A stretch of 64,000 bases of DNA from the NCBI RefSeq assembly GCF_900188065.1, contig NZ_FZNQ01000003.1, positions 124,001 to 188,000 on the forward strand. Reading direction: 5' to 3'. Position 1 is the first letter of the stretch. The number at the start of each line of letters is the position of its first letter. Shown here piece after piece: positions 1 through 8,756 of this stretch. The position numbers and the translations under genes were made by a program. The notes beneath the pieces were generated by a model that saw nothing but the letters and a program-made list of their open reading frames with translations, made no database searches and had not been told where the DNA came from. Origin of the DNA: Halorubrum vacuolatum. GTDB taxonomy: Archaea > Halobacteriota > Halobacteria > Halobacteriales > Haloferacaceae.

Positions 1-1936
1 GGGAGTCTCACCCGAGACGTTCGCGCTGGATTGGCACGAGACGTACGCCGAGACGTTCCCGCGGTTCAACGTCGCGTTCGACAACTACGGTCACACCCAC
101 GACGAGACGAACACGGCGGTCACCCGCGAGCTGGTCCGCGAACTCGACGAGCGCGGCCACGTCTACGAGAAGGAGATCATGGTCGCGTACGATCCCGTCG
201 ACGACCAGTTCCTCCCGGACCGCTACGTCGAGGGGACCTGTCCGTACTGTGGGGCTCACGCCCGCGGCGACGAGTGTGACGAGGGCTGTCAGCGGCACCT
301 CGAACCCGGCGAGATCGAGGATCCCGTCTCGACGATCTCCGGCAATCCCGCCGAGTACCACGAACGGACCCACAAGTTCTTCGCCGTCTCCGAGTTCGCC
401 GACTATCTCTCCGGATTCCTCGACCGCCTGGAGGGGACCTCGAACGCGCAGAACCAGCCACGCGAGTGGATCGAGGACGGGCTCAAAGACTGGTGTATCA
501 CCCGCGATATGGAGTGGGGGATCGACTATCCCGGAGCGGAGGGTGAGTCGGTGGATCTCGTTCTCTACGTCTGGGTCGACGCGCCGATCGAGTACATTTC
601 CTCGACGAAACAGTACACGGATCGCGTCGGCGCGGACGTCTTCGATTGGGAGGCCGCTTGGAAGGAGGGCGCGAGCGAGGCGCATCCCGAGGGTGGAGAG
701 ATCATCCACGTGATCGGCCGCGACATCATCCAGCACCACACGATCTTCTGGCCCGCGATGTTGGAGGCGACCGACCACACGGAGCCACGCGCGGTGATGG
801 CGAGCGGCTTCGTCACGCTCGGCGGGAAGGGCTTCTCGACGAGCCGCGACCGAGCGGTCTGGGCCGAGGAGTACCTCGATGAGGGCTTCCACCCCGACCC
901 GCTCCGATACTATCTCGCGACCAACGGCGGCTTCCAGCAGGACGTCGACTTCTCCTGGGAGAAGTTCCGTGACCGCGTCAACACCGAACTCGTCGGCACG
1001 GTCGGCAACTTCTGTTATCGCTCGTTGCTCTTCGCGTACCGCAACGCCGACGACCTCCCGGCGGTGGAGACGACGAGCGGCGAGGTCACGGACCGCATCG
1101 ACGAGGCGATCACGGCCTTCGAGGCCGCGGTCAACGACTACTCGATCCGGGCGGTCGGGGACGCGACCGTCGATCTCGCCCGCTTCGGCAACGAGTACAT
1201 CCAGCACAACGAGCCGTGGAAGCTCGTCGATGAGGACCCCGAGGCGGCCGCACAGGTCATCCACGACTGCGTCGCGATCGCCAAGGCCATCGCGGTCCTC
1301 TTCGAGCCGATCGCCCCGGAGACGTGCGAGCGCCTTTGGGCGCAGATCGGCGCGTCGGGATCGGTCCACGACGTGACGGTCTCGGCGGCCCTCGAACCGC
1401 CGGCGGGCGACCTCGCGGAGCCGACCGAACTGTTCGAGAAGGTGCCCGACGAGCGCGTCGAGGAGTTGAACGCGAAGCTCGACGCCCGCGTCGCGGCGGC
1501 GGAGACGGACGAGGATGGCGATGCGGAGGACGATATGGCCGACGGCGACGATGACGGCACCGAAACTGAACCTGACGACGACATCCCATCTATGACCGAT
1601 ATCGACCCGATCAGCGACGACCGTATCAGCTTCGACCAGTTCCAGGAACTCGACATTCGCGTCGGCCGGATCGAGACGGCCGAGGGTATCGAGGGTGCCG
1701 ACGATCTCGTGAAGCTCCGTGTCGATCTCGGCGTCGAGACGCGAACCATCGTCGCGGGGCTCAAACGGCTCCACGACGTCGAGACGCTTCCTGAAACGAA
1801 GGTGATCGTGCTCGCGAACATGGAGAAAGCGGAGCTGTTCGGCGTCGAATCGAACGGCATGGTGCTCGCCGCCGGCGACGAGGCCGACCTGCTCACGACC
1901 CACGAGGATACGGCTCCGGGGACGACGGTCCGCTGA
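1..1936 (+). CDS. metG: Methionyl-tRNA synthetase with C-terminal tRNA-binding domain, 5' end missing
   Basis: Charges tRNA-Met with methionine in the cytoplasm. The reading frame is open from base 2, so the gene starts before the window; about 644 codons are present. A zinc-knuckle pattern (CPYCG...CDEGC) lies near 239-290, and the class I KMSKS-type loop appears as GKGFSTSRD near 826-852. The anticodon-binding helical region follows. An Asp/Glu-rich linker (about 1500-1590) joins it to an EMAP/Arc1p-like OB-fold tRNA-binding domain (about 1594-1936, with DIRVGRI and NMEKAELFG). Many archaea encode that domain in the same chain or as a separate gene. The next gene is convergent and 66 bp away. 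Identity is secure; only the true start is unseen. Confidence 0.97.
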   Translation, partial: GVSPETFALDWHETYAETFPRFNVAFDNYGHTHDETNTAVTRELVRELDERGHVYEKEIMVAYDPVDDQFLPDRYVEGTCPYCGAHARGDECDEGCQRHLEPGEIEDPVSTISGNPAEYHERTHKFFAVSEFADYLSGFLDRLEGTSNAQNQPREWIEDGLKDWCITRDMEWGIDYPGAEGESVDLVLYVWVDAPIEYISSTKQYTDRVGADVFDWEAAWKEGASEAHPEGGEIIHVIGRDIIQHHTIFWPAMLEATDHTEPRAVMASGFVTLGGKGFSTSRDRAVWAEEYLDEGFHPDPLRYYLATNGGFQQDVDFSWEKFRDRVNTELVGTVGNFCYRSLLFAYRNADDLPAVETTSGEVTDRIDEAITAFEAAVNDYSIRAVGDATVDLARFGNEYIQHNEPWKLVDEDPEAAAQVIHDCVAIAKAIAVLFEPIAPETCERLWAQIGASGSVHDVTVSAALEPPAGDLAEPTELFEKVPDERVEELNAKLDARVAAAETDEDGDAEDDMADGDDDGTETEPDDDIPSMTDIDPISDDRISFDQFQELDIRVGRIETAEGIEGADDLVKLRVDLGVETRTIVAGLKRLHDVETLPETKVIVLANMEKAELFGVESNGMVLAAGDEADLLTTHEDTAPGTTVR

Positions 1937-2002
1937 GACCGTGCTTGGCGGTCCCGTGTGAACGTGACGCTTTGCTCCGTCGTCCCGAGATGACGTCGTG
2001 GC

Positions 2003-2974
2003 TCATTCGGCCGTCTTCGACGGTTGCCGGCTGACCTCGAGGTCCTCGGTGACGATGAGTAGCTCGCCCGTCGGCGCTTCGAAGCCGAGACGACCATCGA
2101 CGGCGACCACCGGCCACTGTATCAGCTCCGCCAGCCGTTCCCATCCGGGTTCAACGTCGCGTTCGGCGAGAATCGTTGCGACGGGCTCAGCGTCGAGGAC
2201 GCCCTGAAGTGGAGGGGCGAGCTGATAAATACCACACAATTGACAAGTGAACTCGATAACCCCCGGGTAATGGAGCCAGTCGCTCATCTCGCCCATCGAA
2301 TCGGGCGATTCCTCGGTGGCCGTTGGGTCCTCGGCCCACGTGTCCATCGATTCGAATCGCTCGTCGTCACACACCCGTATTGTGGCGCTCACGTCCGCGC
2401 CACAGCGGGTGCAGAACCCGTTTCCCATCATCACCACTTGGTGTTCGAAGCGTCGGTGCGCGCGACGGAACGCGGTCTCAAGGTCGTTCGATTCGACCCC
2501 GGACGGTGGATACGCGAGGATGGTAAGCGTCCCCTTCGGTGCCAACTCGTGTTCAAATCCCCCTTGGCAGCCCGGACATCGCGTCACCAGCTGTCCGTCA
2601 TCGTAGCCGACCTCTACGTTCGCTCCACAGAAGTAACACGTGGCGTCGATCGGTTCGAACTCGATCGTTGGATCCTTCGAGAGGATACCCGTGCGATGGA
2701 TGCGGATCACTTCCCGGCCGGCTTCGCGCAGGCGATATCCGTCGTTATACTGCTCGACGAATTGCCCAGTGAGTTTATCGAGATGATAATTAAAGCGTCC
2801 GCTGTCCTCGATGCCGACGTCCTCCCGTATCGTCGAGTATGTCACGGTGTTCGCCATCGGTCCAGGCCCGACGGTCCGTTTATATAGTGCGTCGAGGATC
2901 TGCAATCTGATCTCGCTCCCGAGAAAGGCGAATACCGATGCACCGACGTCGGTCGATCCGTCGGACGCATACAT
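2003..2974 (-). CDS. Winged-helix (ArsR-like) protein with C-terminal zinc ribbons, probable regulator
   Basis: About 323 residues. The N-terminal 90 residues read as a winged helix (FLGSEIRLQILDAL, then FNYHLDKLTGQFVEQ followed by a DGYRLREAG wing), typical of haloarchaeal ArsR-like regulators. The rest holds two cysteine clusters, CYFCG...CPGC and CTRCG...CQLCG, consistent with zinc ribbons. The target is unknown. I chose the ATG at 2974 (MYASDG) because an AT-rich TATA-like stretch at about 3003-3012 would start transcription near 2982; an in-frame ATG at 2992 is the alternative. The gene is convergent with metG and divergent from pyruvate kinase. The class of regulator is likely; the function is not known. 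Confidence 0.8.
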   Translation of the reverse strand: MYASDGSTDVGASVFAFLGSEIRLQILDALYKRTVGPGPMANTVTYSTIREDVGIEDSGRFNYHLDKLTGQFVEQYNDGYRLREAGREVIRIHRTGILSKDPTIEFEPIDATCYFCGANVEVGYDDGQLVTRCPGCQGGFEHELAPKGTLTILAYPPSGVESNDLETAFRRAHRRFEHQVVMMGNGFCTRCGADVSATIRVCDDERFESMDTWAEDPTATEESPDSMGEMSDWLHYPGVIEFTCQLCGIYQLAPPLQGVLDAEPVATILAERDVEPGWERLAELIQWPVVAVDGRLGFEAPTGELLIVTEDLEVSRQPSKTAE

Positions 2975-3277
2975 ATACCAACGTACTCTCATGGGATAAC
3001 TTAGATATATCGATAGACATGATCCTGATAATACACGTTTTTCGGTTGGTTATTTTTCTAAGTGTTTCCTCACTCATATACCACGATACTGTCGTGAGTC
3101 ACCCATTCGAGATAGTTAGCCGCTCGTGAATCGTCGATACACGGACGCGTTCTTGTTAGAAATACAACAATATCGTCGACGGATTCTCTTTTAAGTACGA
3201 ACGCGATCCGATCGAACATTCACTCGGGAGCGACTCAACCGTGTGCCTTTTTGAGTCGGTCCGTCGAACCTGCGGGC
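2975..3277. other. Intergenic region between divergent regulator and pyruvate kinase genes
   Basis: Unusually AT-rich for this genome. It holds a TATA-like stretch for the minus-strand regulator (about 3003-3012) and a clear one for pyruvate kinase (3188-3197). I see no convincing coding frame, RNA gene or repeat. Confidence 0.6.
3188..3197 (+). promoter_or_regulatory. TATA box of pyruvate kinase
   Basis: CTTTTAAGTA. Predicted transcription start is near 3220, leaving a leader of about 55-60 nt before the ATG at 3278. Confidence 0.55.
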
Positions 3278-5035
3278 ATGAGAAACGCCAAGATCGTCTG
3301 TACGCTCGGTCCGGCGTCGGACGACCAGGACACGATCCACGCGCTGGCGACGGCGGGGATGTCGGTCGCACGGCTCAACGCCAGCCACGGAACCACCGAC
3401 CATCGCGAGGAGGTAATCGGGCGCGTACGGGCCGTCGACGAGCTGATCGCGGACCCGCTCGCCGTCATGGTCGACCTGAAGGGGCCGGAGATCCGCACCG
3501 CGGTCGTCGATGACCCGATCCTGCTTGAGGAGGGCTCGACGGTCGTCTTCTCTCCGGGCGAGGAAGCGACCCCGGAGCGCGTCGGGCTCACTCACTCGAT
3601 CGCCGCGGCCGGTTCGGGCGATACGGTCCTGCTCGATGACGGCCGGATCGAGTGCCGCGCCGAGGCCGTCGACGGCGACGAGGTGACCGCGATCGTTCGG
3701 ACGGGTGGACAGCTCGGGTCGCGCAAGGGCGTCAATCTCCCCGGCGTCGCCGTCGACGTGGACCTGATCACGCCCGCCGACGAGAACGAGCTCGCCCTGG
3801 CCGCACGCACTGAAGCCGACTTCGTCGCCGCCTCCTTCGTCCGTGACGACGACGACGTCTACCGTATCGCCGACCGCCTCGACGAGTACGGCGGCGGTGA
3901 TATCCCCGTGATCGCGAAGATCGAACGCGCCGGTGCCGTCGAAAATCTCGACGGGATCATCGCCGCCGCCGACGGCGTGATGGTCGCCCGTGGCGACCTC
4001 GGGGTCGAGTGTCCCTTGGAGGAGGTCCCGGTCATCCAAAAACGGATCATCCGAAAGTGCATCACGGCGGGCGTCCCCGTGATCACGGCGACGGAGATGC
4101 TCGATTCGATGGTCCGCTCCCGTCGACCGACCCGTGCTGAGACCTCCGACGTCGCCAACGCCGTTCTCGACGGCACCGACGCCGTGATGCTCTCCGGTGA
4201 GACCGCCATCGGCGCCCATCCCGTCACCGTCGTCGAGACGATGGACCGGATCGTCCGTGAGGTCGAATCGAGCGAGGAGTACGCGGAGACGCGCGAACAG
4301 CGCATCCCCGCCGCGAAGGAAGACTCCCGGACGGAGGCGTTGGCTCGCTCGGCGCGGTACCTCGCCCGCGACATCGGCGCCTCGGCGATCGTCGCGGTCT
4401 CCGAGTCCGGGTACACCGCACGCAAGACCGCGATGTTCCGACCCGGCGTCCCCATCGTCACGACCACCCCGAACGACCGCGTTCGCCGACAGCTCGCGCT
4501 CTCGTGGGGCGTTCAGCCGATCACGACCACGTACGCGCCGGACATGGAGTCCGTGCTCGATAGCGCCGTCGAGGCGACCCTGAACGCCGACGCGGCCACC
4601 TCCGGGGACACCATCGTCGTGCTCTCGGGGATGATGACGGAGCTTGAGGGGACGAACACGACGAACACGCTGAAGGTCCACGTCGCCGCCGAGACGCTCG
4701 CGACGGGCAAAGGGACGACGGCCGGTCGGGTCGCCGGACCGATCCATCGGCTCGCGGACGGCGACCTCTCCACGGTCCCCGAGCGGGCCATCCTCGCGCT
4801 CGATTCGGAGTTCGATTCGGAGTTCTCGGGCGAGCTTGATCGGGTCGTCGGCATCATCGATGCGCGGCCCGGGATGACCGGCTACCCGGCCGTCATCGCC
4901 CGCGAGCTCGGCGTCCCGATGGTCTCGGGCGCGACGCTCCCAGACCACGTCGATGACGGCGACGTCGTGACCGTCGACGGCGAGCGCGGCATCGTCTACG
5001 ACGGCGACGTCGTTCGAGCGGCGCGTGATCGGTGA
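3278..5035 (+). CDS. pyk: Pyruvate kinase
   Basis: Converts phosphoenolpyruvate and ADP to pyruvate and ATP, the last step of glycolysis. 585 residues, longer than the ~470 of a minimal enzyme. The N-terminus RNAKIVCTLGPAS is diagnostic; the catalytic signature VIAKIERAGAVENLDG sits near residue 210 and the metal-binding MVARGDLGVE just after it. The extra C-terminal ~110 residues resemble the swivelling phosphohistidine domain of PEP-utilising enzymes (PGMTGYPAVIARELGVP), but the usual TSHAAIVAR histidine is replaced by TGYPAVIAR, so that domain is probably not phosphorylated. I chose ATG 3278 over an in-frame TTG at 3251 because alignment with the family begins there. Monocistronic, with its own TATA box. 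Confidence 0.96.
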   Translation: MRNAKIVCTLGPASDDQDTIHALATAGMSVARLNASHGTTDHREEVIGRVRAVDELIADPLAVMVDLKGPEIRTAVVDDPILLEEGSTVVFSPGEEATPERVGLTHSIAAAGSGDTVLLDDGRIECRAEAVDGDEVTAIVRTGGQLGSRKGVNLPGVAVDVDLITPADENELALAARTEADFVAASFVRDDDDVYRIADRLDEYGGGDIPVIAKIERAGAVENLDGIIAAADGVMVARGDLGVECPLEEVPVIQKRIIRKCITAGVPVITATEMLDSMVRSRRPTRAETSDVANAVLDGTDAVMLSGETAIGAHPVTVVETMDRIVREVESSEEYAETREQRIPAAKEDSRTEALARSARYLARDIGASAIVAVSESGYTARKTAMFRPGVPIVTTTPNDRVRRQLALSWGVQPITTTYAPDMESVLDSAVEATLNADAATSGDTIVVLSGMMTELEGTNTTNTLKVHVAAETLATGKGTTAGRVAGPIHRLADGDLSTVPERAILALDSEFDSEFSGELDRVVGIIDARPGMTGYPAVIARELGVPMVSGATLPDHVDDGDVVTVDGERGIVYDGDVVRAARDR

Positions 5036-5053
5036 GCCGTCCGGGTCGCCAGT

Positions 5054-5063
5054 CATTTATTAC
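5054..5063 (+). promoter_or_regulatory. TATA box of the 107-residue membrane protein gene
   Basis: CATTTATTAC ends 21 nt before the ATG at 5084, giving an almost leaderless transcript. Confidence 0.55.
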
Positions 5064-5083
5064 CGAACCACATAGAACCGGCT

Positions 5084-5407
5084 ATGACGCGTGCGAGCGA
5101 CCCCGACGGACGGGTCGACCCGACCGACGATGCACGGACGGCCGGGTCCGGCGAAGGCGGTCCGGTCGATCCGGAGGGCGAAGGCGGTCCGGGCGGCTCG
5201 ACCAGCGCGGACCACGGAGCCGGCGCGGACGATGACGAGCGCGAGTGGCGCTTCGCCGTCGAGGACGTCGGTCCCGACGGCGTGACCGAGGACACGAGCA
5301 CGCCACGCGACGAGCCGATCGAGCCGGGTGAGGTAGACCTCGAACACGCGGCGTTCGTCGTCCTCGGCGTCGCGATCACGGTCGGGACGCTCGTGCTCGG
5401 GTTCTGA
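5084..5407 (+). CDS. Small acidic single-pass membrane protein, haloarchaea-specific
   Basis: 107 residues. The first ~80 are low-complexity, very acidic and Gly/Pro-rich with a short conserved-looking block (EWRFAVEDVG). The last ~20 form one hydrophobic helix (AAFVVLGVAITVGTLVLGF) that ends at the C-terminus, so the bulk probably faces the cytoplasm with a tail anchor. I do not recognise a function. It follows pyruvate kinase by 48 bp but has its own TATA box. Confidence 0.75.
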   Translation: MTRASDPDGRVDPTDDARTAGSGEGGPVDPEGEGGPGGSTSADHGAGADDDEREWRFAVEDVGPDGVTEDTSTPRDEPIEPGEVDLEHAAFVVLGVAITVGTLVLGF

Positions 5408-5451
5408 TCGGCTTCCGGCGTACTGATCGGCTTCGGGTTATCGATCGGCTT
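5406..5451 (+). repeat. Three direct copies of a 9-mer just after a stop codon
   Basis: GATCGGCTT occurs at 5406, 5425 and 5443, that is at 19- and 18-bp spacing, starting inside the stop codon of the preceding gene. Too short to class as a known element. Confidence 0.6.
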
Positions 5452-5564
5452 TTGACGTACCGAACGGTGCGTGTTTCCGACCGGTTCCCCGGATCGGATC
5501 GTCGGTGACTTTCTCGACGGAACCTCCTTCTCGTGAGACGGCGAACGGGAACCGCCCGCACCAC

Positions 5565-5573
5565 AACTTAATC
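5565..5573 (+). promoter_or_regulatory. TATA box of the NfeD-like gene
   Basis: AACTTAATC lies about 18-26 nt before the ATG at 5591, suggesting a short-leader or leaderless transcript. Confidence 0.5.
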
Positions 5574-5590
5574 ACGTCGGGCCCATAGGA

Positions 5591-6247
5591 ATGGATATGG
5601 ACGTCCTGGTGCAGGCGGATCTGTTCGGGCCCGAGACCCTGCCCCTGTTGCTTTTAACCGCGGGACTGCTGCTCTCGATGGCCGAGGCGCTCGCGCCCGG
5701 GGCGAACTTCATCGTCGTCGGCATCGCGCTCATCGGCGCCGGGCTTGCGGGCGTGGTGCTCGCGACGCTCGGCGTTGCTGGGACACTGCTCACCGTTCTG
5801 CTGGCGATCTTCACGCTGCTGTTCGGCGCCGCCGCCTTCTACGGCTACCACGAGTTCGACATCTACGGCGGAAAGGGACAACAACAGACGAGCGACCGCA
5901 ACGCCCTCAAGGGCAAACTCGGAACCGTCACCGAAACCGTGACCACCCGCGGGGGGCAGGTGAAACTGGAGGGTGGTGGATTCAACCCCTACTACTCCGC
6001 ACGCTCCATCGAGGGCACCATCGAGGAGGGTGAGGAGGTGATGGTCGTCGATCCCGGCGGGGGCAACGTCGTGACCGTCGAATCGATGTCGTACGTCGAG
6101 GACGATATCGACCGCGAACTCGCCGCCGACCGTGCGCGCAAGGAAGCCGACGAGCGAGCCGACGAGCGTGACCCCGACGGTGAGGCTGCCGCGGAGGGAG
6201 GGGCGGCGATCGATTCGGATGTCGAGACCGAACGGGCCGACCGCTGA
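5591..6247 (+). CDS. NfeD-family membrane protein
   Basis: 218 residues. Two to three hydrophobic helices (about residues 15-85: LLLLTAGLLLSMAEALAPG, FIVVGIALIGAGLAGVVL, TVLLAIFTLLFGAAAFYGY) are followed by a cytosolic OB-fold of the NfeD type (LKGKLGTVTETVTTRGGQVKL and VVDPGGGNVVTVE) and an acidic, Arg-rich tail. NfeD proteins usually work with a stomatin/SPFH protein or membrane protease in membrane quality control; no such partner gene lies beside it here. An ATG at 5597 is an alternative start. A T5 tract follows the stop. Confidence 0.88.
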   Translation: MDMDVLVQADLFGPETLPLLLLTAGLLLSMAEALAPGANFIVVGIALIGAGLAGVVLATLGVAGTLLTVLLAIFTLLFGAAAFYGYHEFDIYGGKGQQQTSDRNALKGKLGTVTETVTTRGGQVKLEGGGFNPYYSARSIEGTIEEGEEVMVVDPGGGNVVTVESMSYVEDDIDRELAADRARKEADERADERDPDGEAAAEGGAAIDSDVETERADR

Positions 6248-6274
6248 GACGGATCGTCCGGGCTGTCCACACCG

Positions 6275-6279
6275 TTTTT
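6275..6279 (+). terminator. T5 tract after the NfeD-like gene
   Basis: TTTTT 28 nt after the stop, matching the short U-tracts that end transcripts in haloarchaea. No hairpin is needed or seen. Confidence 0.45.
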
Positions 6280-6451
6280 GACCCGCCGAACACACCGTTC
6301 GACGCACACAGCAGTCCCGATCACAGATACGTGAAACCACTGACACAGCGCCGTCTCGATCCGATCCAATTCTTTACGATCAATAAGGCCGATACCTGAC
6401 CAGTCGGATTGCTGTCTACTTTTCACGGCTCGTTATTCCCCGTTTTCGGGA

Positions 6452-8302
6452 CTAATCGTGTGGATGAACCCGCTTTACCGCCCGTTCGACGGCGTCCTCG
6501 GTCCCAAGGAAGGTGATCCGGTCGTCGGCCTCAAGTACCGTGTCGCCGTGTGGGACGAACGTCTCCCCGTCGCGGCCGATGACGGCGACGATCGCGCCGT
6601 CGGGGATCTCCGCGCCCAACTGTCTGAGCGTCCGCCCGGCGAAGGTGTCGGCGGTGATCGTCACCTCCTGTGCGTCGTGACCCTCGCCCAGTTCGGTCAT
6701 CCAGTGGGCGAGCGTGGGCCGTTCGATCTCGTTGTCGATCGTCCACGCCATCGCCGAGGAGACGTCGATCGCCCGCACGTCGAGCGCGTCGAACGCCGCC
6801 ACGTTGTCCGGGTCGTTCACGCGGGCGATCACGCTCCCGATGTCGAACTTGTTTCTGGCGAGCTGTGCACAGAGCAGGTTGCCGTCGTCCGTCGAGGTCG
6901 CGGCGACGAGGAGCTTCGCGTTCCCCGCGCCAGCTGCCGTGAGGTCCTCGGTCTCCGTCCCGTCACCGAGTTCCGCCCGGAAGCCGTCGCGTTGGAGGCC
7001 CTCGACGACCGCCGGGTCCCGATCCATGATGATCACGTTCTCGCCGCGGTTCTCCAGCCGTGTGGCGAGCGCCCGGCCGACCCGGCCGCCGCCGATGATG
7101 ATGCTTTTCATGGGTTGGATCTCGAGTGACTCGGCGATCTGTCGTGCGAGCCCCGCCTGCAGGACGACCGTTGCGAAGATCACGAGAAAGACCGTTCCCG
7201 CGAGCGTCTGTGCGGCCGCGAACTCGCCGGCGGCCTCCAGTTGGATCGCAAAGAGCGTCGCGACGGAGGCCGGGATGATCCCCCGTGGCCCGACGAGGCT
7301 GACGAAGAGCCGCTCGTTCCGCGTGAACGCGTCGTCGCGCGCGGAGATGAACACGACCACCGGTCGGATCACGAGGGTGACGGCCACGACGACGGCGACC
7401 CCGCCGATCCCGAGCCCGAGGAGGGCGTCGAACTCGATGAGCGCCGCCAGCGAGATGAACACGAACGAGAGCGCGACCAGGGTGAGGTCGCGGCCGAACC
7501 CCTCGACTTCCGAACGGTGCGGGAGGTCGACGTTGCCGAGGAGGACGCCGGCGGCGGCCGCGGCAGCGACGCCGGTTTCGGGCGCGACGGACTCCGCGAG
7601 CCCGTACGCGACGAACGCCCCGCCGAGGGTGACGAGCCGAACGGTCCGTTTCGCGTCCGCACCGGGCGCGTCGAGTTCGATGAGGACGACGTAGACCGCC
7701 GACGCGACGACCATTCCGACCCCGATGCCGGCGACGAGCCGCGTGAGAAAGCCCACCGGTACCGCGGTCGGGTCGTTCGCGACCACGATCGTCTCGAAGA
7801 CGACGATCGCCAACACGGCGGCGGTCACGTCGTTGAGGATGCCCTCGGCTTCGAGCGTCGAGGCGACGTGTCCGCGGACGTCGATCACCTGCAGGATCGG
7901 CGTGATCACCGTTGGGCCCGTCGCGATGAGCAACGCGCCGATCAGGAAGGCGATCCCCCAGTCGTCGGTGAGAAAGAGCCGGACGGCGAGTGCCGTCCCG
8001 AGGAACATCACGAGCGCGCCGACCGTGATCATGCGCTTGATCGTCGTGGGGGCCTCGTTGAGCCGATCCCGGCGTAGATGGAACCCACCCTCGAAGACGA
8101 TGATCGCGACCGAGAGTCCGACGACCGTACTTAAGCCGTCGCCGAACGTCTCCGCCGTGACGAACCCGAGCCCCTCCGGCCCGATCAGCACCCCCACGAG
8201 GATGAGAAAGAGGACGCTCGGGACGCGAACGCGCGACGCGACGACCTGCAGCGCGATCCCGATCGCGAGGATGGCCGTGATAACCGGGAGTGTTCCGCTC
8301 AC
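6452..8302 (-). CDS. Na+/H+ antiporter of the CPA type with TrkA-N and TrkA-C domains
   Basis: 616 residues. The first ~390 form a 12-helix cation:proton antiporter core with the family motifs VGVLIGPEGLGFV, VFEGGFHL, ATGPTVITPIL and the EGILND stretch containing the ion-binding aspartate. From about residue 398 a Rossmann TrkA-N (RCK) domain begins (KSIIIGGGRVGRALATRL, then MDRDP for nucleotide binding), followed by a TrkA-C domain at the end (AEIPDGAIVAVIGRDG). Such proteins exchange Na+ or K+ for protons, here probably gated by nucleotide binding to the RCK domain. Lone gene, convergent with the NfeD-like gene. Substrate preference cannot be read from sequence. Confidence 0.92.
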   Translation of the reverse strand: MSGTLPVITAILAIGIALQVVASRVRVPSVLFLILVGVLIGPEGLGFVTAETFGDGLSTVVGLSVAIIVFEGGFHLRRDRLNEAPTTIKRMITVGALVMFLGTALAVRLFLTDDWGIAFLIGALLIATGPTVITPILQVIDVRGHVASTLEAEGILNDVTAAVLAIVVFETIVVANDPTAVPVGFLTRLVAGIGVGMVVASAVYVVLIELDAPGADAKRTVRLVTLGGAFVAYGLAESVAPETGVAAAAAAGVLLGNVDLPHRSEVEGFGRDLTLVALSFVFISLAALIEFDALLGLGIGGVAVVVAVTLVIRPVVVFISARDDAFTRNERLFVSLVGPRGIIPASVATLFAIQLEAAGEFAAAQTLAGTVFLVIFATVVLQAGLARQIAESLEIQPMKSIIIGGGRVGRALATRLENRGENVIIMDRDPAVVEGLQRDGFRAELGDGTETEDLTAAGAGNAKLLVAATSTDDGNLLCAQLARNKFDIGSVIARVNDPDNVAAFDALDVRAIDVSSAMAWTIDNEIERPTLAHWMTELGEGHDAQEVTITADTFAGRTLRQLGAEIPDGAIVAVIGRDGETFVPHGDTVLEADDRITFLGTEDAVERAVKRVHPHD

Positions 8303-8393
8303 AGCCGTGCTATTCGTTCCGCCAGTAAAACGGCGCTCCCAGACAGGTCAGCATGCCCGAACGCATCGAGCCGGCCGTCCATCCGTCGGATCA

Positions 8394-8403
8394 ACATCTA
8401 TAT
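8394..8403 (+). promoter_or_regulatory. TATA box of the 63-residue protein gene
   Basis: CATCTATATC centred about 28 nt before the ATG at 8427; predicts a leaderless mRNA. Confidence 0.6.
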
Positions 8404-8426
8404 CACCCACACCCGTAGATCCGACC

Positions 8427-8618
8427 ATGTCATTCGTTTCACGGGCCCTCCGCTGGTTTAACCGACAGGAGACGCCGGTCCAAGTGGGATCGACGGTCGT
8501 GGTCTTCGTCCTACTTTTCATCCTCGGCGTCTACACGGCCGGGATCGTTCCCGGACTTATCATGATCGTCCTCGCGGTCGAGCATGTGCTTCGGCCGGAG
8601 GAAACGGAGACGGACTGA
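8427..8618 (+). CDS. Small single-helix membrane protein, 63 residues
   Basis: An N-terminal amphipathic stretch (FVSRALRWFNRQETPVQVG) leads into one hydrophobic helix (about residues 20-50: VVVFVLLFILGVYTAGIVPGLIMIVLAVEH) and a short acidic tail. The frame is also open further upstream, but a TATA box 28 nt before this ATG fixes the start. Divergent from the antiporter gene. Function unknown; small conserved haloarchaeal membrane proteins of this kind are common. Confidence 0.75.
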   Translation: MSFVSRALRWFNRQETPVQVGSTVVVFVLLFILGVYTAGIVPGLIMIVLAVEHVLRPEETETD

Positions 8619-8722
8619 GGGATACGCCCGTTCGTTCGCCTTCCGTCGATCCGTCTCCCCATTCGCCCGTCGCTTCCGAGATCGTGTTCGTTTTCGCGTC
8701 GCTCCGCACGAGCGCCGCGTTC

Positions 8723-8727
8723 AAAAA
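8723..8727 (-). terminator. T5 tract after halorhodopsin
   Basis: On the minus strand TTTTT lies about 30 nt past the halorhodopsin stop. Confidence 0.45.
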
Positions 8728-8756
8728 GAATGGACCGGAAGTCGGTGGAAGGTCGA

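Noticed and set aside
8-1903. 631-residue frame on the minus strand opposite methionyl-tRNA synthetase
   Set aside because: Long antisense frames are common in GC-rich DNA; it is Arg/Val/Asp-rich with no domain, and the opposite strand is a certain gene.
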